Source: Paramyrothecium sp. XJ0827 (taxonomy: Eukaryota > Ascomycota > Sordariomycetes > Hypocreales > Stachybotryaceae). From it: DNA of 64,000 bases. Below are positions 11,294 to 22,384 of the stretch, piece after piece. The stretch's first letter is position 1. Each line of letters starts with the position of its first letter. The stretch spans positions 3,100,001-3,164,000 of the forward strand of contig JAJFPB010000007.1 of NCBI GenBank assembly GCA_020881915.1, written 5' to 3'. The notes beneath the pieces are model-generated. The model had not been told where the DNA came from. It was given only the letters and a program-made list of their open reading frames with translations, and made no database searches. Both the position numbers and the translations under genes were made by a program.

Positions 11294-12581
11294 TTACGAC
11301 GAAGCCATCAGGAGATTGAAACACCGTCGTGTATGTCGATTCTAGCACCCTTGCCTTTTGATTAATGTCCACCAACCGCTCAAACTGCCGAGCCAATTAC
11401 TGAGTTATCTGAACAACTTTATAAGAGCGATTGTGCGTTTCAGGCCTAAAGCATTGAGCCGCGAGGTCCTTTCAACACAACGGTAGTATATGTGTCATCG
11501 TCTAGGTCGATACTATCGCCGAGGCCTGGGCTATCGTTGTCGATTGGGCATTGATAATCTTTGTCGTCGTCACTTGTGATAAATGAACCATCCTCCCTGA
11601 TCTCCATGCCTAGATTTAACAAACGTAAGACTGAAATATACAGAGCGATTGTATCTACAAAAAGACGTCAGAATCTATAGAGAATAAGTGAACGTTCAAC
11701 CGAAATCCACCCCCTTTCAGACTACCACACTGGGTAGACTACCTGCGGCGGTTCGTCCATCTGAGAAAGAGCTCGCCCCCTCTCTGTCACGAGTTAGAAC
11801 AGGATAAACCTTCCACAGCATACCGCAGCATGAAAGCAGTCCATGGCTATCTGTTAGGTCGCCTCGTCGCGTGTGCGATGCCATTATTGTATCTTTTGAT
11901 GACTGACCTATGATAGCCGAGTAGTTCATGTTATTAACTTCAGTCTGCCTGTGGGAAATAGTCATAGTGATACTTAAGGGGCCTCCATAACATGGAGACG
12001 TGGTTTCGAAGCACACAGACGTCGTTGCTTGCCCCGCAAATCTTCATGCCTCGGCTCAACGGGACCTCATCTGCGAGCGTGGCAGAGGACCAAGAAGCGA
12101 CTGGGACTATCAGCAGATAAGTCTATGGATTGGTTGGTCGGCCGAAAATTCAGTAAACGCACGGAGGTCCGGATTCCTGAATCTTCCTGAGCCCCATCAG
12201 ATGCTTCACGGAGGGCGGCTCTTCAAAGTCAACACGTGAAACCCATAGACAAAAAGTGAGAGTCTCGTCGGGTTCATTCTGTGCCAAGGACCCTCACGGT
12301 GTAGTACGCTTCGTGGCCGTGTTGAAGGTGGACTGCTATCCTTTCCCACGTAATCAACTACCTGACAAGTCACGGGAGCTGGTTGATATCCGTACAATGT
12401 CTCATATAATTATACCTCTATTCCTACACCGGATGCGCGCGCCGCTGCATCCTACACTCAATATTGGAGATGCTGGAAATTCGCTAAAGAAAACCCATCG
12501 CTTTCCCTCCTCCCATCGATGCTCCCGATTCTGCATTTAGCCCCATTAGTACGCATCTGCTCTGTCCCCTGTGAGCCCCGT
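11294..12581. other. gene-free stretch
   Basis: No supportable gene. A 53-codon acidic open frame on the minus strand (11607-11446), with runs of Asp, is the only coding-like trace and has no recognisable domain. It may be a remnant of another decayed gene. Confidence 0.5.
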
Positions 12582-14199
12582 CTACCTCCGGCCCCTACGT
12601 CGGTCCACGTTCTTGACCCTCCGGTTGTCGATCGCGGCAACCTTGCGGTGCTTGGCGTACAGCCTCACCACGTCCTTGATCACCACGTACAGGCACCCGC
12701 CCACCAGGCTCCGGCCCCACTGCTGCTGCAGGAGCCCCGGCCTGCCGAGGTTCCGGGACCAGAGGGTGTGGTGAAACGGCGACGCCGTCCACGACTTGGG
12801 CAGTACCAGGCGGAGCGCCTCGCCCATGGCGAAGGAGATGCCCGGCAGGATCAGGGCGCTGACGATGGCGTTGGAAATGTTGGAGAGGATGCTGCCGAGA
12901 CCGGGACGCCGCGCCGGTGGTGCTCGGGGTGCCTCGTGTTGATGGTTTTCAGGCTGGTTCTGAGGAGGTGCTGCGTTCTGAGGCTCATTACGCTGCTGGC
13001 CTGGTAGCTGCTCGGCAGGCTGATCGTCCGCCGCTTGTTGTGGAATGTTGGCGTCATCCGGCGCGAGCTCCTCGTCGTCTGCGCCATCTTCATTCTCAAC
13101 CACCTCCTCGATAATCAGCTCGACCAGAACCTCGCCATCCTCACCATCCTCGCCCTCGTCTCCGCCGCCCACCTCCTCGTGCACGATTCGGATTTGATCC
13201 GCCGCCCCCGCGGGCGCAGCGCCTCGATGCTCCTCATCATCCGGATCCAACGCGTCCAGCAGGCCCTGTAAAAAGCCCATAACTCCGCCTTCGCCGTTGC
13301 GATCTCCGTCGCGGCGCTGGTTACCCGCCCTGCCGTTCTGCTGCGGGGGCAGCGGAGGAAGGCCCTGTAGTTGCCTGTTAAGCTGGACCTCGTAAGGGAA
13401 TGCAAACTCCCTCCAGAAGTTGTAGTAGGCCGAGCGGATGTACGGGAAGACGGCCATGGCGAGCTGCGGCGAAGGCGGCCAGCTCAGGAAATGGTCGTCA
13501 TGAAGGACATGATACATGCCGTACTAGGAAAGAGATTAGCCCGCTGCATATTTTCGGCGTCGTTACAATAGTGCATACAAAGGATGCCGTAGGTACGAAT
13601 ATCTTGTTGCCCAAGCCCGGGAGGAGTTGGCCTATCAGCAGCGCTGGCCCAACGCTCATCAACTGCAGTGTGTTCGAGATATTCTGCCCCGCCAGACCAA
13701 ATCTCCTCGGCGCTCGGCCGTCAAGGATCATGCTGGGTCCCAGAATGAATTCCAGGAGAACATCCCTTCCGGAGAAGGCCCACAACGCCGCAGCACCGTA
13801 CATCTGCATGCTCAGCTGAACGCCGATGGAGAAGGACGTGGCCAGCGCAAACGGGCTCGCGCGGGTGAACTTGCGCTGAACGGCATCGTGGAGTGCGACG
13901 ACGGGGTCCCAGGGCCCCTCGAGGTGGATGGCCGACTTGCAGACGGGGCACTGGAGAGGCTTGTTGGAGCGCTCGCAGTCGGTGACCCACGACAGCATGC
14001 AGTCCTGGTGCGCCTCGAGGGTGCACGGGCACGGGTCGACCCAGTCGGACGGGTTGTCGGAGGGCTCCTGGTCGGTGAGGCAGATGAAGCAGCGACGAGG
14101 TGCGTCGGGGCCCCGGGGCGCTGTTATGGCTTCGAGGGCCTCGGGGGGGATGGACGGCGGCGAAGCGGTGCCGGCCGGTCGCGTGCTATCGGCATCCAT
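12582..14199 (-). CDS. RING-CH (RINGv) membrane E3 ubiquitin ligase-like protein
   Basis: Probable membrane E3 ligase with an N-terminal RING-variant domain, as in MARCH proteins. Exons: 14199-13597 and 13523-12582, joined by a 73-base intron (GTACCT to CCTAG), giving 514 residues. The zinc ligands are Cys37, Cys40, Cys57, Cys59, His64, Cys67, Cys84 and Cys87, which is the C4HC3 order. After it come hydrophobic segments around residues 115-135 and 165-190, and two more near the C-terminus (around 420-440 and 465-485). An acidic, Pro/Gln-rich linker lies between. The layout resembles fungal relatives of the mitochondrial ligase MARCH5, but location cannot be read from the sequence. The start was set at the ATG just before M-D-A-D-S because the upstream in-frame stretch looks like leader. 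Confidence 0.88.
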
Positions 14200-15354
14200 G
14201 GCGATCGCGTGGGGTGGGTTCACTGGGGGGAATGGCGGGAGAGCTACTGTAATGTGAAATGCATGACAAAGATAAAGGATGCGTCTTGAGTGTGTGGGTG
14301 CGCCGGTGTTTTCCGCGGGTGCCGTTGCTTTCGAAGACGCAAGCACCAACGTTGGGCGAGGTTGGTGAGGCTGCAAGTGACGGTAGCAACGGTTTGGCGG
14401 ATCCGAGGCGCTGATGTCAGTGTCTTGTTCACCGGACTCTTACCGAGGTGTGACCGGTGAGGGGCCAATGAGACGTCTGTGTTGCTCACCACCAAAGCCT
14501 CCCATTTCCACTTCCCTGCCGTTCGGCAACTCCATGATGCGTCACGAGATAGTCACCAGATATTCAGTGAGTAAACTAGATCATCAAGGAAACACATCGC
14601 TTGCAAATAGTCCACAGCGCCTGCACAAAGGAAAGACTATCACGGTCAGGAGCAAGTAGAGCCCACATCCGCACACAACTCACCGACCAGCCAATCCACC
14701 CAGCTCGACACTCCTAAATGAGACACCATCCCTACACAGGTTGAAGTCAAACTGGCCTGTATTTTGAAAGAGATGAGGTAATTTTTTTTGTAGACCAGCC
14801 GATATAGAAACACTTCAATGACTTTGTCGTTGTTTGTTTGCGGCTTCCAGGTGAGGCAGCACGGGTCATCAGGACCCCGGCCCCGCTCCGTGAAAGAAGA
14901 GTCAAAAGTCCCAGCTGCCATGTACCGCTCGTATACTTTACACATACTTGCATAATTGAAGCTGAGTGAGAAGGCTTTGTTGCCTGCCCGCAATCTACAC
15001 TAATCTCGTGATGTTTTCAGGGACTGCCGTGTTTAGGTGGAATCCAAACAAGAGGGAAGCATTGCCTGATCAACCTCCCAACGCGCTCGTTATATTCAGG
15101 TCGCGTTTGCCGAACCTATAGAGACCCGTAGTTGCGCTGTGTCCTTCCCTTTACGAGCGGTCGAGCTGACAAAGAGCTCAAAATGCTTCCCTGCACGGCC
15201 TTGAGGCAGTATGAGCACGTTTGAGCGGGAGACGTCCCCGGGCCGCACTCGGCCCACCTCCACGTCTCCTGGCCGTCGCGGGCTTCTTATATTTCCGACA
15301 ACAGTCTCCAGGTCCAAATTTGTCTGCTTGGCCTGCACGCTTGGAGTCCACGGC
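14200..15354. other. divergent promoter region without genes
   Basis: About 1.15 kb between the RING-CH gene (minus) and the small membrane protein gene (plus). Nothing beyond expected promoters and leaders is recognised. An in-frame ATG at 15211 could extend the downstream gene by 48 residues. Confidence 0.5.
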
Positions 15355-16134
15355 ATGTCTTCCTCCATGGATGGTTCCAGCCTTCTCCAGAAAGGCCTGC
15401 TTGGTGTAGAGCTGGCGGTCTGCCTGTTTGGCGTATCACTTTCAGGAGTTGCCTACGCGGAGCTGCTCAGCACAGAGCCAAGAGGCAATGGCAGCATCGA
15501 AGGCGGGAGCTTGGGCTCCAGCGCACACGAGTCCGCCTACACAAGTCCAGGAGAGTTTCCTCGGGTGCTCGTCGTTTCGTCCAAAAGGTACGTCGGTACA
15601 GAAGCGGAGAAGCACTTTGCTGCACCAAAAGGAAGGTGAAAAGAACCAGTGTAACGTGTATTGACAATCCAATCTTTCTCTAGGTCTGCGGAATCGACTC
15701 TAGCCATCGCCGTCCTGTCACTCGTCATTTGCCTCGTCCGAGTCCTCACGCTCCACCTCCGATACCTCCCTCGATACGTCAATATCGGCTACGACTTGCT
15801 CCTCTGTCCCCTATGGATTCTGAGTGCCGCCATGCAGTTTCGAAGGGATTGGTTCGACTCGGAATACCGCGGCGACTACTCAAAGCACCTCTGCAACGTG
15901 CCTCGGTCGAGCTTCTTACTGTCCATCGTGGCAGCAATACTATACGGAAGTAGGCTATCGTTGGAGGGGATATCTGTATTGCAAGGCATAGCTCAAACCC
16001 CGAACTGCGAACCCGGTTTCGATAGCATTAAGGCCCAGGAGTCAAGGGTGTCAAAGGCGGCCGAGCTGGAGAAGGTGCATGAACAAGCTTTCAGTCCGGT
16101 GCTGGCCTTCTTCCCCGAGACTTATGAACCATGA
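15355..16134 (+). CDS. small multi-pass membrane protein, unknown function
   Basis: Not recognised. Exons 15355-15587 and 15684-16134 (intron GTACGT to CTCTAG) give 227 residues. Predicted membrane segments: residues about 15-35, just after the first exon start; residues about 80-100 (AIAVLSLVICLVRVL); about 105-125 around YDLLLCPLWILSAAM; and about 145-165 (SFLLSIVAAILYG). The arrangement of four helices with short loops resembles fungal MARVEL-like proteins, which is only a shape similarity. Start chosen at M-S-S-S-M because it lies just before the first helix; an upstream ATG at 15211 is also in frame. Confidence 0.6.
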
Positions 16135-16381
16135 CTGTAAGGTGACGGCTGGCAGAGTACTAACTCATTTGGAGTATTACTAGAGCAAGGCATAGCACTG
16201 TTCACTACGACGAATAGTGGCACACAATGTATGGTTGGAGGTGAATCTGTTGACGAGTCTTGTGAAGCTAAAGGAGTGATTGCTACATCCCCCAAACCAC
16301 CGTAACCGTGCCATCGAAAATACCATCCATTCTGCTACTCATAGCGGTCCCAAGTGAAAATCCGATGAAGTAGTCAAGTAT

Positions 16382-16516
16382 TTATTTGTGCTGGTTCACT
16401 GATATTAGTATCGAACGGTAAAAGCGAGAGGACGTAGAACATACAGGGCAGTTGGCGCAAGTGCAGGTCGAGCCGCACCCGCAGGAGCCAGAAGAGGAGC
16501 ATCCGCAGTCACCCAT
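16382..16516 (-). CDS. copper metallothionein, 26 residues, two exons
   Basis: Cysteine-rich metal-binding peptide that buffers copper (or zinc/cadmium) in the cytosol. Exon 1 is 16516-16445 and exon 2 is 16390-16382. The 54-base intron has a perfect donor GTATGT and a TACTAAT branch site; the acceptor CCAG at 16391 adds His-Lys and a TAA. The product has 26 residues, starts MGDCGC, and has Cys at 4, 6, 12, 14, 18, 20 and 23. This spacing and length equal those I recall for Neurospora crassa copper metallothionein, and the Pro-His-Lys end matches Colletotrichum forms. An earlier acceptor (TATCAG) would end the protein at Pro24. Too short for ordinary gene finders. Unspliced, the frame runs on into meaningless sequence. 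Confidence 0.9.
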   Translation of the reverse strand: MGDCGCSSSGSCGCGSTCTCANCPVCSTSSRFYRSILISVNQHK

Positions 16517-17738
16517 GATGAAATGTGGTAGTTGGCTTGATGAAAGGTGGATAGTTGAGTTGAAGATTTGGCTTGTTGATGGATTTGTAGTAGAGCTTGA
16601 TGTTGGAGGAAGAGGAAAGGGAGCGTCGGGCGGTTCGAGGATCTCTTTAAGTACTGACACCAGCTGCCTACTTTAAGGTACCCGTAGTAGGAGCCACTCA
16701 GGAGATAAGGCAAGCCGCCCCAAAGCGTGGGGACTTGTGTTTCTCGTTCCGAGACATCATTCGCTCTGCCTAGTTACACCCCGTCTCTTTTTCCCGTCCG
16801 TCTTTGGCAATCGAGCCCCGAAACGTACATTGCGAAGCAAGAGCCCGTCTAAACCTGATCGATGCTAGAGCGCGCGTCGAGATTAGGTTCTGCGAGGACG
16901 CCCGTGGCAACGAATGACGTTGAAGGGGGAGGGGCAAACTTGGCTAACGAGCGTGCGAAGCAAACACGAGGGCGCGAGGGAAGGGGGGGTTAGCGATGGG
17001 CCGGCCGGCGACTTCTGGAACTCGTTAGCGGGCCAAGGGTCTGAGCGTTTTGGCTCGCGGGTGTGAGGTTAATTGTTGGATGAGGGAGGTGGAACGGCAA
17101 AATGTTGAGTTTATCACGTTCATTCAACCTTATCATCACATGCGTCGGTCATCCTGCCTGTCATGCGTATCGCAGCATATTGAAGGCCACACAAAGTTTG
17201 CCGAAAGGCAGCCATCTCTAACGGAGAATTTTTCATTGCCGTTTATCGTATGCTTGACCGCCGGGATTCTTCTTGCGATCCAGCCCATCTGCATCGTCCT
17301 ACGTTGCATGATCGCATTGCTCGCTGACTTACAGCAACACAGCAAGCCTGGTGGGGCATGTCGCAGCGTTGGATCGCCGGCAAAGGTCCCACGCCACATG
17401 CACGCCACCATCATTGAATGGCGGGGTACGCCCGTGCCGTATCTTATCAGTACGTCAGCGGTCCGCGGCAGCCTTGGCCCTCCTCCCCTTCCGCTCTTCA
17501 CGCCCTGGCATTATCCTATCCAATGGCCTTGCAGTCCGCGGACTCACAAGCCTGTTGGCGCGATCGATGGTCCGCTGATCGCCATGCAAGTATGTTTTCT
17601 AGAAGCAAACTTTGTTGGTTGCCTTCACGATCAGTAAGGGGCAAGCGTGACCAGCGAGCTTGACAAACAAGGCCTCTTACCTCATCCAGATGCGGGCCAT
17701 CGAAATGGACGCCGTGAGATCAGATTGATAAATCCATC
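16517..17738. other. gene-free stretch with metallothionein promoter
   Basis: The first 200 bases should hold the leader and promoter of the metallothionein gene (minus strand). The rest, to the end of the next minus-strand gene, shows no coding features that I can support. Confidence 0.5.
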
Positions 17739-18581
17739 TCACGGTCGTGCTTCAGTCCCGCCGTTGCGTGTATGGTTCTTTCGCGCTTCTCCCCATGGTA
17801 TCCCTCGCAGTGCCAGCTCACGCGCCGCCCGTTTTCCCAGTTCCCCTTCCTCCTCCACGCCGGGGTCCACCAGCTCAACCCCAAAGTCCGACGCAAGCAC
17901 CGGTCGTGGCAGCTGTCCCGCCATCGCACTCCATATCTGAGAGTATGCGAACCCCAAAGCCTCGGCCAGGAAGTCCGTCGCCGCGAAGGCCTCGTCCAAC
18001 TCTTCGTGGCTGCGGGCGTCACTTTTTGAGGGCGCCGGCTGGGGCTGGGAGCAGTCGAGCGTCGAGTGCTGCGCCGCTATGTGTCGCCGCGTCCGGAGGT
18101 AGCACGACGTCGCCCAGACGAAGGATCGCGTGGCGCCACCTGCCGCCTGCGGCGTGAGCCAGTCGAGATATGTGGTCAGATCAGCCGTGATGTGGTCGCT
18201 GTTGTGCCCGGAGCCTATGCGCACGACACGCATCAACCCGACGACGCCGCGCTGCAACCGCGGGGAAGCGCACATTTCGTGTCTCTCGAGCACATGGAAG
18301 TGGGCATGCTCCTGCTCGTGCTGGTTGACGTGGCCGAGAGGAGACGAAAGCGGCAACAGCTCTCGGCGAAGCGTGTACCACGTGCCATCTCGTAGGTTGC
18401 GGTGCCAGTAAAGCCCCCAGTCAAACTCCTCTCGCTCGTAGCCGTTGGTGCAGGCAGTTTCGTAGGCATTCAGGTCCAGAGCCTGAGGGAGGTGCGGCAA
18501 GGAGTGCCCTGGAGCCGACGCAGGGACAGAGATGGTAATGTAGAGGCTGCCCGGCTGAAGCTCCTTGACTCCGTGACCCAT
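17739..18581 (-). CDS. hypothetical protein, 280 residues
   Basis: Single-exon gene; product not recognised with certainty. It begins MGHGVKELQPGSLYITISVP, an opening I associate with uncharacterised fungal proteins that have a following FDWGLYWH segment, here near residue 53. The middle has LTTYLDWLTP and a C-terminal half rich in Glu and Ala. No signal peptide, membrane helix or catalytic motif is visible. The ATG at 18581 was preferred over an upstream in-frame codon because the conserved-looking opening starts there. It lies about 350 bases downstream of the end of the Gal80-like gene on the same strand. Confidence 0.65.
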   Translation of the reverse strand: MGHGVKELQPGSLYITISVPASAPGHSLPHLPQALDLNAYETACTNGYEREEFDWGLYWHRNLRDGTWYTLRRELLPLSSPLGHVNQHEQEHAHFHVLERHEMCASPRLQRGVVGLMRVVRIGSGHNSDHITADLTTYLDWLTPQAAGGATRSFVWATSCYLRTRRHIAAQHSTLDCSQPQPAPSKSDARSHEELDEAFAATDFLAEALGFAYSQIWSAMAGQLPRPVLASDFGVELVDPGVEEEGELGKRAARELALRGIPWGEARKNHTRNGGTEARP

Positions 18582-18929
18582 CCTTCGTCGACGTATTATA
18601 GTAGCTGTGGTGCGTGAGATTCTCCAGATGAGTGGCGCTGTTGAATGTCCCAGGATCACTTTGAGCTAACCTTCGATGTTGGCAATGCGGCGAGTGTCAA
18701 AGTCGAAGAGGTGAGAGTGTGTTTGAATGCGAGTGCAGCACTTGAGATGACCTGTTAAATGCAGATGAAGGACTGGCACAAAACGGGAGGCGACAGACAG
18801 GTGCCGCCAGCTGCTCGTTCGGACCAACTTTCTATGGCAAGTCACATGAGGCAAAGCCCCGGTGACTGTGTGCATTGCTTGTATCTACTTCGCCTATGCC
18901 GAGTGTTCGACCTTTACATGACTACACAT
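18582..18929. other. short intergenic region
   Basis: About 350 bases between two minus-strand genes. No feature recognised; it should contain the promoter of the 280-residue hypothetical gene and the 3' UTR of the Gal80-like gene. Confidence 0.5.
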
Positions 18930-20136
18930 TCAAGCACTGGGGGCCCCTGAGAAATTGGCTGCCCGAGCAATTCTGTCCAGAAGCCTGTGGGTCTTCAGCG
19001 CGTCCTCGAAGCTCGCAAAGCTCTTCTCGTTCCCGGTTGCAAACGCCTCGTACACCCTCGCGGTGTTGGTGCCCGGCACGGGGACCTTGACGTGGTCAGG
19101 CTCTGCGGGCTTCTCAAACTCGATGGTCTCGGTCTCGCCAGTGCTGTCGCGCCGGAGCCGGATCGTCCGGCCCTCGGGCGGGATCGGAATGTGGCCTTCG
19201 GGCGACCTGACTTCGATCTCGCCCTCTGTGCCCGTGATCAACCAGGTGAAGCTGGCCTCGTCTGCCGGCTTCTTGACCTTGCGGAAGGTGATGCTGGCGA
19301 CTGCGCCGCTCTCCAGCAGCCCCTGGACGAGAATGAAATCCGGTGAGGTTTTGGGGTGCGCCTTCTCAGTGATCTCGCCGGTCTTGGAGTCGAAGATCGG
19401 GACGGTCACGCCTGATGCCTTCATGGTTGCCTGGAGGGTCTGGAAATCGCCAAGGACAGACATGAAGCCGTGAAGAGCTGGCTCCTCGTTAGCGCCTGTG
19501 TTTGGGGAGAGCTAGGTGTAGGGACTCACTGTGGCCAAAGTAGATGTTGAATACGCTGCCTCCGCTGTTCCAGTCCAGGAAGTATGCCGTGTTGTCTGAC
19601 ATGGCGTCGAACTGGAGGCTGCTTGTAGATGCTGTCATGATAGAGCTTGTCACCTGTCCAATTGTCCCGGTGTTTATCAACTCTCTGACCTTGAGCAGCA
19701 GGGGATCAGCTCTCATTTGAGCGCCGACGACGGTTCGCACGCCCTGCTCTCGGGCCAACCTTGTGAGCTCTTCCGCCTCTCCTAGATTGGCCGCTAGGGG
19801 CCACTCGACAAACACGTCTTTCTTCTTCAGGATCGCAGGCTTGGCAACCTGGAAATGCTTGTCCACGCGAACGGAGACAACAACGAGCTCGACGTCCGGG
19901 TCCTCCGCCATGTCTTCCACGTTGCCGTACGCTTTCACGCTGCTCGGTAAGCTGTGGCTCTCGATAACCTTCTGCGCAGACTGGAGTGACGAGTTGCAGA
20001 CAGCGACCAGCTCATAATTTGGGGACTGATTCACCGGGACCAGGTGTGAGGCTACTCCCCAAGTACCTGCGCCAAAGGGGTCGTAGGAGTTTGACTTTTG
20101 GGCAAGGCCGACGATACCGACTCGGATAGGTGCCAT
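18930..20136 (-). CDS. Gal80-like protein of the Gfo/Idh/MocA fold
   Basis: Rossmann-fold protein resembling yeast Gal80, the galactose repressor that binds a Zn2Cys6 activator. Exons 20136-19530 and 19477-18930, joined by GTGAGT to GCCAG, give 384 residues. The N-terminus has a dinucleotide-binding strand VGIVGLAQ; then come VVVSVRV (residues 85-91) and VEWPLA (110-115). Catalytic Gfo/Idh/MocA enzymes carry Glu-Lys-Pro at this last place; here it is Glu-Trp-Pro, as in Gal80, so the catalytic lysine is missing. The second exon codes the C-terminal beta-sheet domain. It is divergent from a Zn2Cys6 gene starting 410 bases away. Fungi have several Gal80-like paralogues of unknown role, so a redox or other sensor role is possible. 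Confidence 0.85.
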
Positions 20137-20237
20137 TTTGAATCTTGTTTCTTCTTTGTAGGATGGTTTTCTTTGCAGTATACTTTTCAGCGTTGCGATG
20201 TTCTGTGATGGTAGCAGCTGAGAACTGCTGCCGCATA

Positions 20238-20243
20238 TTTATA
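20238..20243 (-). promoter_or_regulatory. TATA-like box of the Gal80-like gene
   Basis: The minus strand reads TATAAA here, about 100 bases upstream of the ATG at 20136, a usual distance for a fungal TATA element. Weak evidence alone. Confidence 0.4.
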
Positions 20244-20321
20244 CTCATCCAGTTGAGGATGGACTGTCCGCTGTTGAGTAGCCATTTTGACTCCTCGAGC
20301 GCTGGTATGGGTCATTCATTA

Positions 20322-20331
20322 CGGTATTCCG
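20322..20331. promoter_or_regulatory. CGG-N4-CCG inverted repeat, possible Zn2Cys6 site
   Basis: CGG (20322-20324) and CCG (20329-20331) form an inverted pair with four bases between, inside the longer near-palindrome ACGGTATTCCGT. Dimeric Zn2Cys6 proteins bind CGG half sites in this form. It lies roughly midway between the two divergent start codons, so it could be a target of the adjacent regulator. Inference only. Confidence 0.35.
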
Positions 20332-20546
20332 TGGAGTAGCGACATGCTCTTGCGAAGAATTCCCTACTCTCCTGTACCCTTCGAAGTTTGAAGGTGTTGG
20401 GAGGCCCTTGTCTGACGCAGGATGCGGAACCTGGTCACTTCAACTCCGGCGCTAAACAGGGCTCCGCCGGAACTCCTCGGACTTCCTGCTTCCCTCTTAC
20501 TCTCACCGTCGCCTGTCAAATTACAACAACTTCGACTCTTCGAGCC

Positions 20547-22230
20547 ATGCCTATATCTCGCAAAAAGTCTTGTGCCCAGTGCAGGGACGCTAAGGCTCGG
20601 TGCAGCTTGGCTTTGCCGCGGTGTGCCCGCTGCGACGAGAGGGGGTTGGTGTGCGAGTACTCGGGGTTTATTTCCCGGCCCGCGCCCTACCCATATCCAA
20701 GAGCTCCTTCATTGTCTACTGTCTCTGAGCTGGATGAGCCCATGCATGCAGTTGATGCTCAGTCTACATTCCTTGACTTGGAGCACTTTCTGAACGAAAC
20801 CTCAAGCACAGAACAAACTGATGCAATCCTCGACTGTCAAGGCTGGGAGCAAGAAACCATAAGCTCCTTTCCCCCTCGGCCTTCTTCAAAAACATGTACG
20901 CTCTCTCCGAACATATTTGATATGCCTTCTCTCGATGTTGGCGCACTGGCACGTACGACAAATGCAGTGGCTTGCGCAAGCCCGACCCTGTGCCCGGCAG
21001 CAGCCGAGCCGCCTTTGGACCCGACTCCGGCACTTCAACCTACCAATGATGATCGCCAGGTACGGAGATTCAACGCAGGCACGACCCTGCGGAAACGCCA
21101 GTCGATAACCAGGCTGGCCTGCGGCGTTGGGAACATCATGATCGGACAGATCGAATCATACCCCAGAATGCTAACGCAGGGTCTGACCCTACCCCCCTTC
21201 ATCCACAGTAGATGCTTCCAGGACGAAGGGGCGTCGTTCGACTGTTACGAGAAGCGCTCCCATCAGTGTCTCCCCGAGATGCTTAGCATCTGCGCGTCGT
21301 TGGTGCAGCTGTTTTATTCGAAAACGAAAGCGAACCAGGCGTTCGTGTGGAAGACGATATACTCAGAGCAGGCAAGGATCGCGCGTGAGGTACGATCAAC
21401 CGTTCCCACTCCAACCAGTTGTGCTAAACCTCCTACTCAAGATCCCCAACTACGACTCCGCCACTTTGCTCGAGGCTTTGCAAACCATGTGCATATATAC
21501 CATACTGCAAGCACAGGACCATGAGTCGCTGGAGAGGAATGATCCCAAAGCGATGGTCGCGACGCTAGGTGTAAGTCATCCCTGATATTTCCTTTCCCTT
21601 CCTCCACTCCAATGAGCTTTGTGGCATACTGAACAAAAGCAATCGCTGTTTTTTTTTAGGAAATTGGTAGACAACTGCATGAGAAATGCGGATATGGTGT
21701 ACGCTTTGATACCTTGGATGATCCCCTGTCTCGACGTGAATGGCTCTTTCAGGAGAGCACACGAAGGTGTGTGAACCATATTTCCTTGTGATTACCCTGA
21801 TAAATCCTGTATTGTGCTTCCTCAAGAGTGCTCTGGTGATGTTGACACAGTCTTGGACGTCGGTAGGACGTACTGTCTCCTCCTGATGATCGAGACCCTC
21901 CTCGAGGCAATGATAGGCAGAGTCGAAGGCCCCTGTCTCGGCTGCCACGCGATCCCGCTTCCCTGCGGCCGGGACTTGTGGGAGCTGGAATCAGCTCCGG
22001 AGTGGTCCAGGCGGCACAAGGAGTCTCTCCAGCGGAGGAAGCTGTCACGGCCGCTGACCATTGGCGATGTTGTTTCCGCCCACGGCGAGTCTAGCTCTCG
22101 CTCGGGTGGCTCTCGCTCGGATGGCGCTGCTCCGGAGGAAGATATGCTCGTCGACGCAGCGCTTTGGTGTCAAGGCGTGGATCAGTACGGTATGCTGTTG
22201 TGGACGGCCATAACGATGAATAGACCATAG
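20547..22230 (+). CDS. Zn2Cys6 transcription factor (divergent from Gal80-like gene)
   Basis: Fungal binuclear-zinc-cluster regulator. Exons 20547-21389, 21442-21570, 21660-21766 and 21867-22230 give 480 residues. The zinc cluster is at the N-terminus with Cys9, 12, 19, 26, 29 and 36 (C-x2-C-x6-C-x6-C-x2-C-x6-C). The C-terminal half has the helical pattern of fungal factors of this kind: LLEALQTMCIYTIL, REWLFQESTRR, TYCLLLMIETLLEA, then LPCGRDLWE. The three introns were placed because each join restores this pattern; the first has a clear GCTAAAC branch site but an unusual CAAG acceptor. The Gal80-like gene begins 410 bases away on the other strand. Start chosen at the ATG directly before the cluster. 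The protein seems to end slightly early (Met-Asn-Arg-Pro). Confidence 0.88.
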
Positions 22231-22384
22231 ATTAATGAACCAGTACACCTCTGAAATACATTCTTCCTAAAATTAGCTCCTATTTCTCCCACCCCTCTCG
22301 TCCCACACAACGCCTGTAAGCAGCCAAATAGCTGCATCACCCTTATGTCCGCCGGCCTAGCAGGGGTCAGGAGGTAAAATGGTC

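Noticed and set aside
11446..11607. A 53-codon acidic open frame on the minus strand
   Set aside because: Too short, no domain and no convincing neighbouring exon; kept only as a note in the gap entry.
16382..16660. A 92-codon unspliced frame over the metallothionein
   Set aside because: The start upstream of MGDCGC lies in leader-like DNA and the end runs through a perfect intron; the spliced 26-residue form fits the family exactly.
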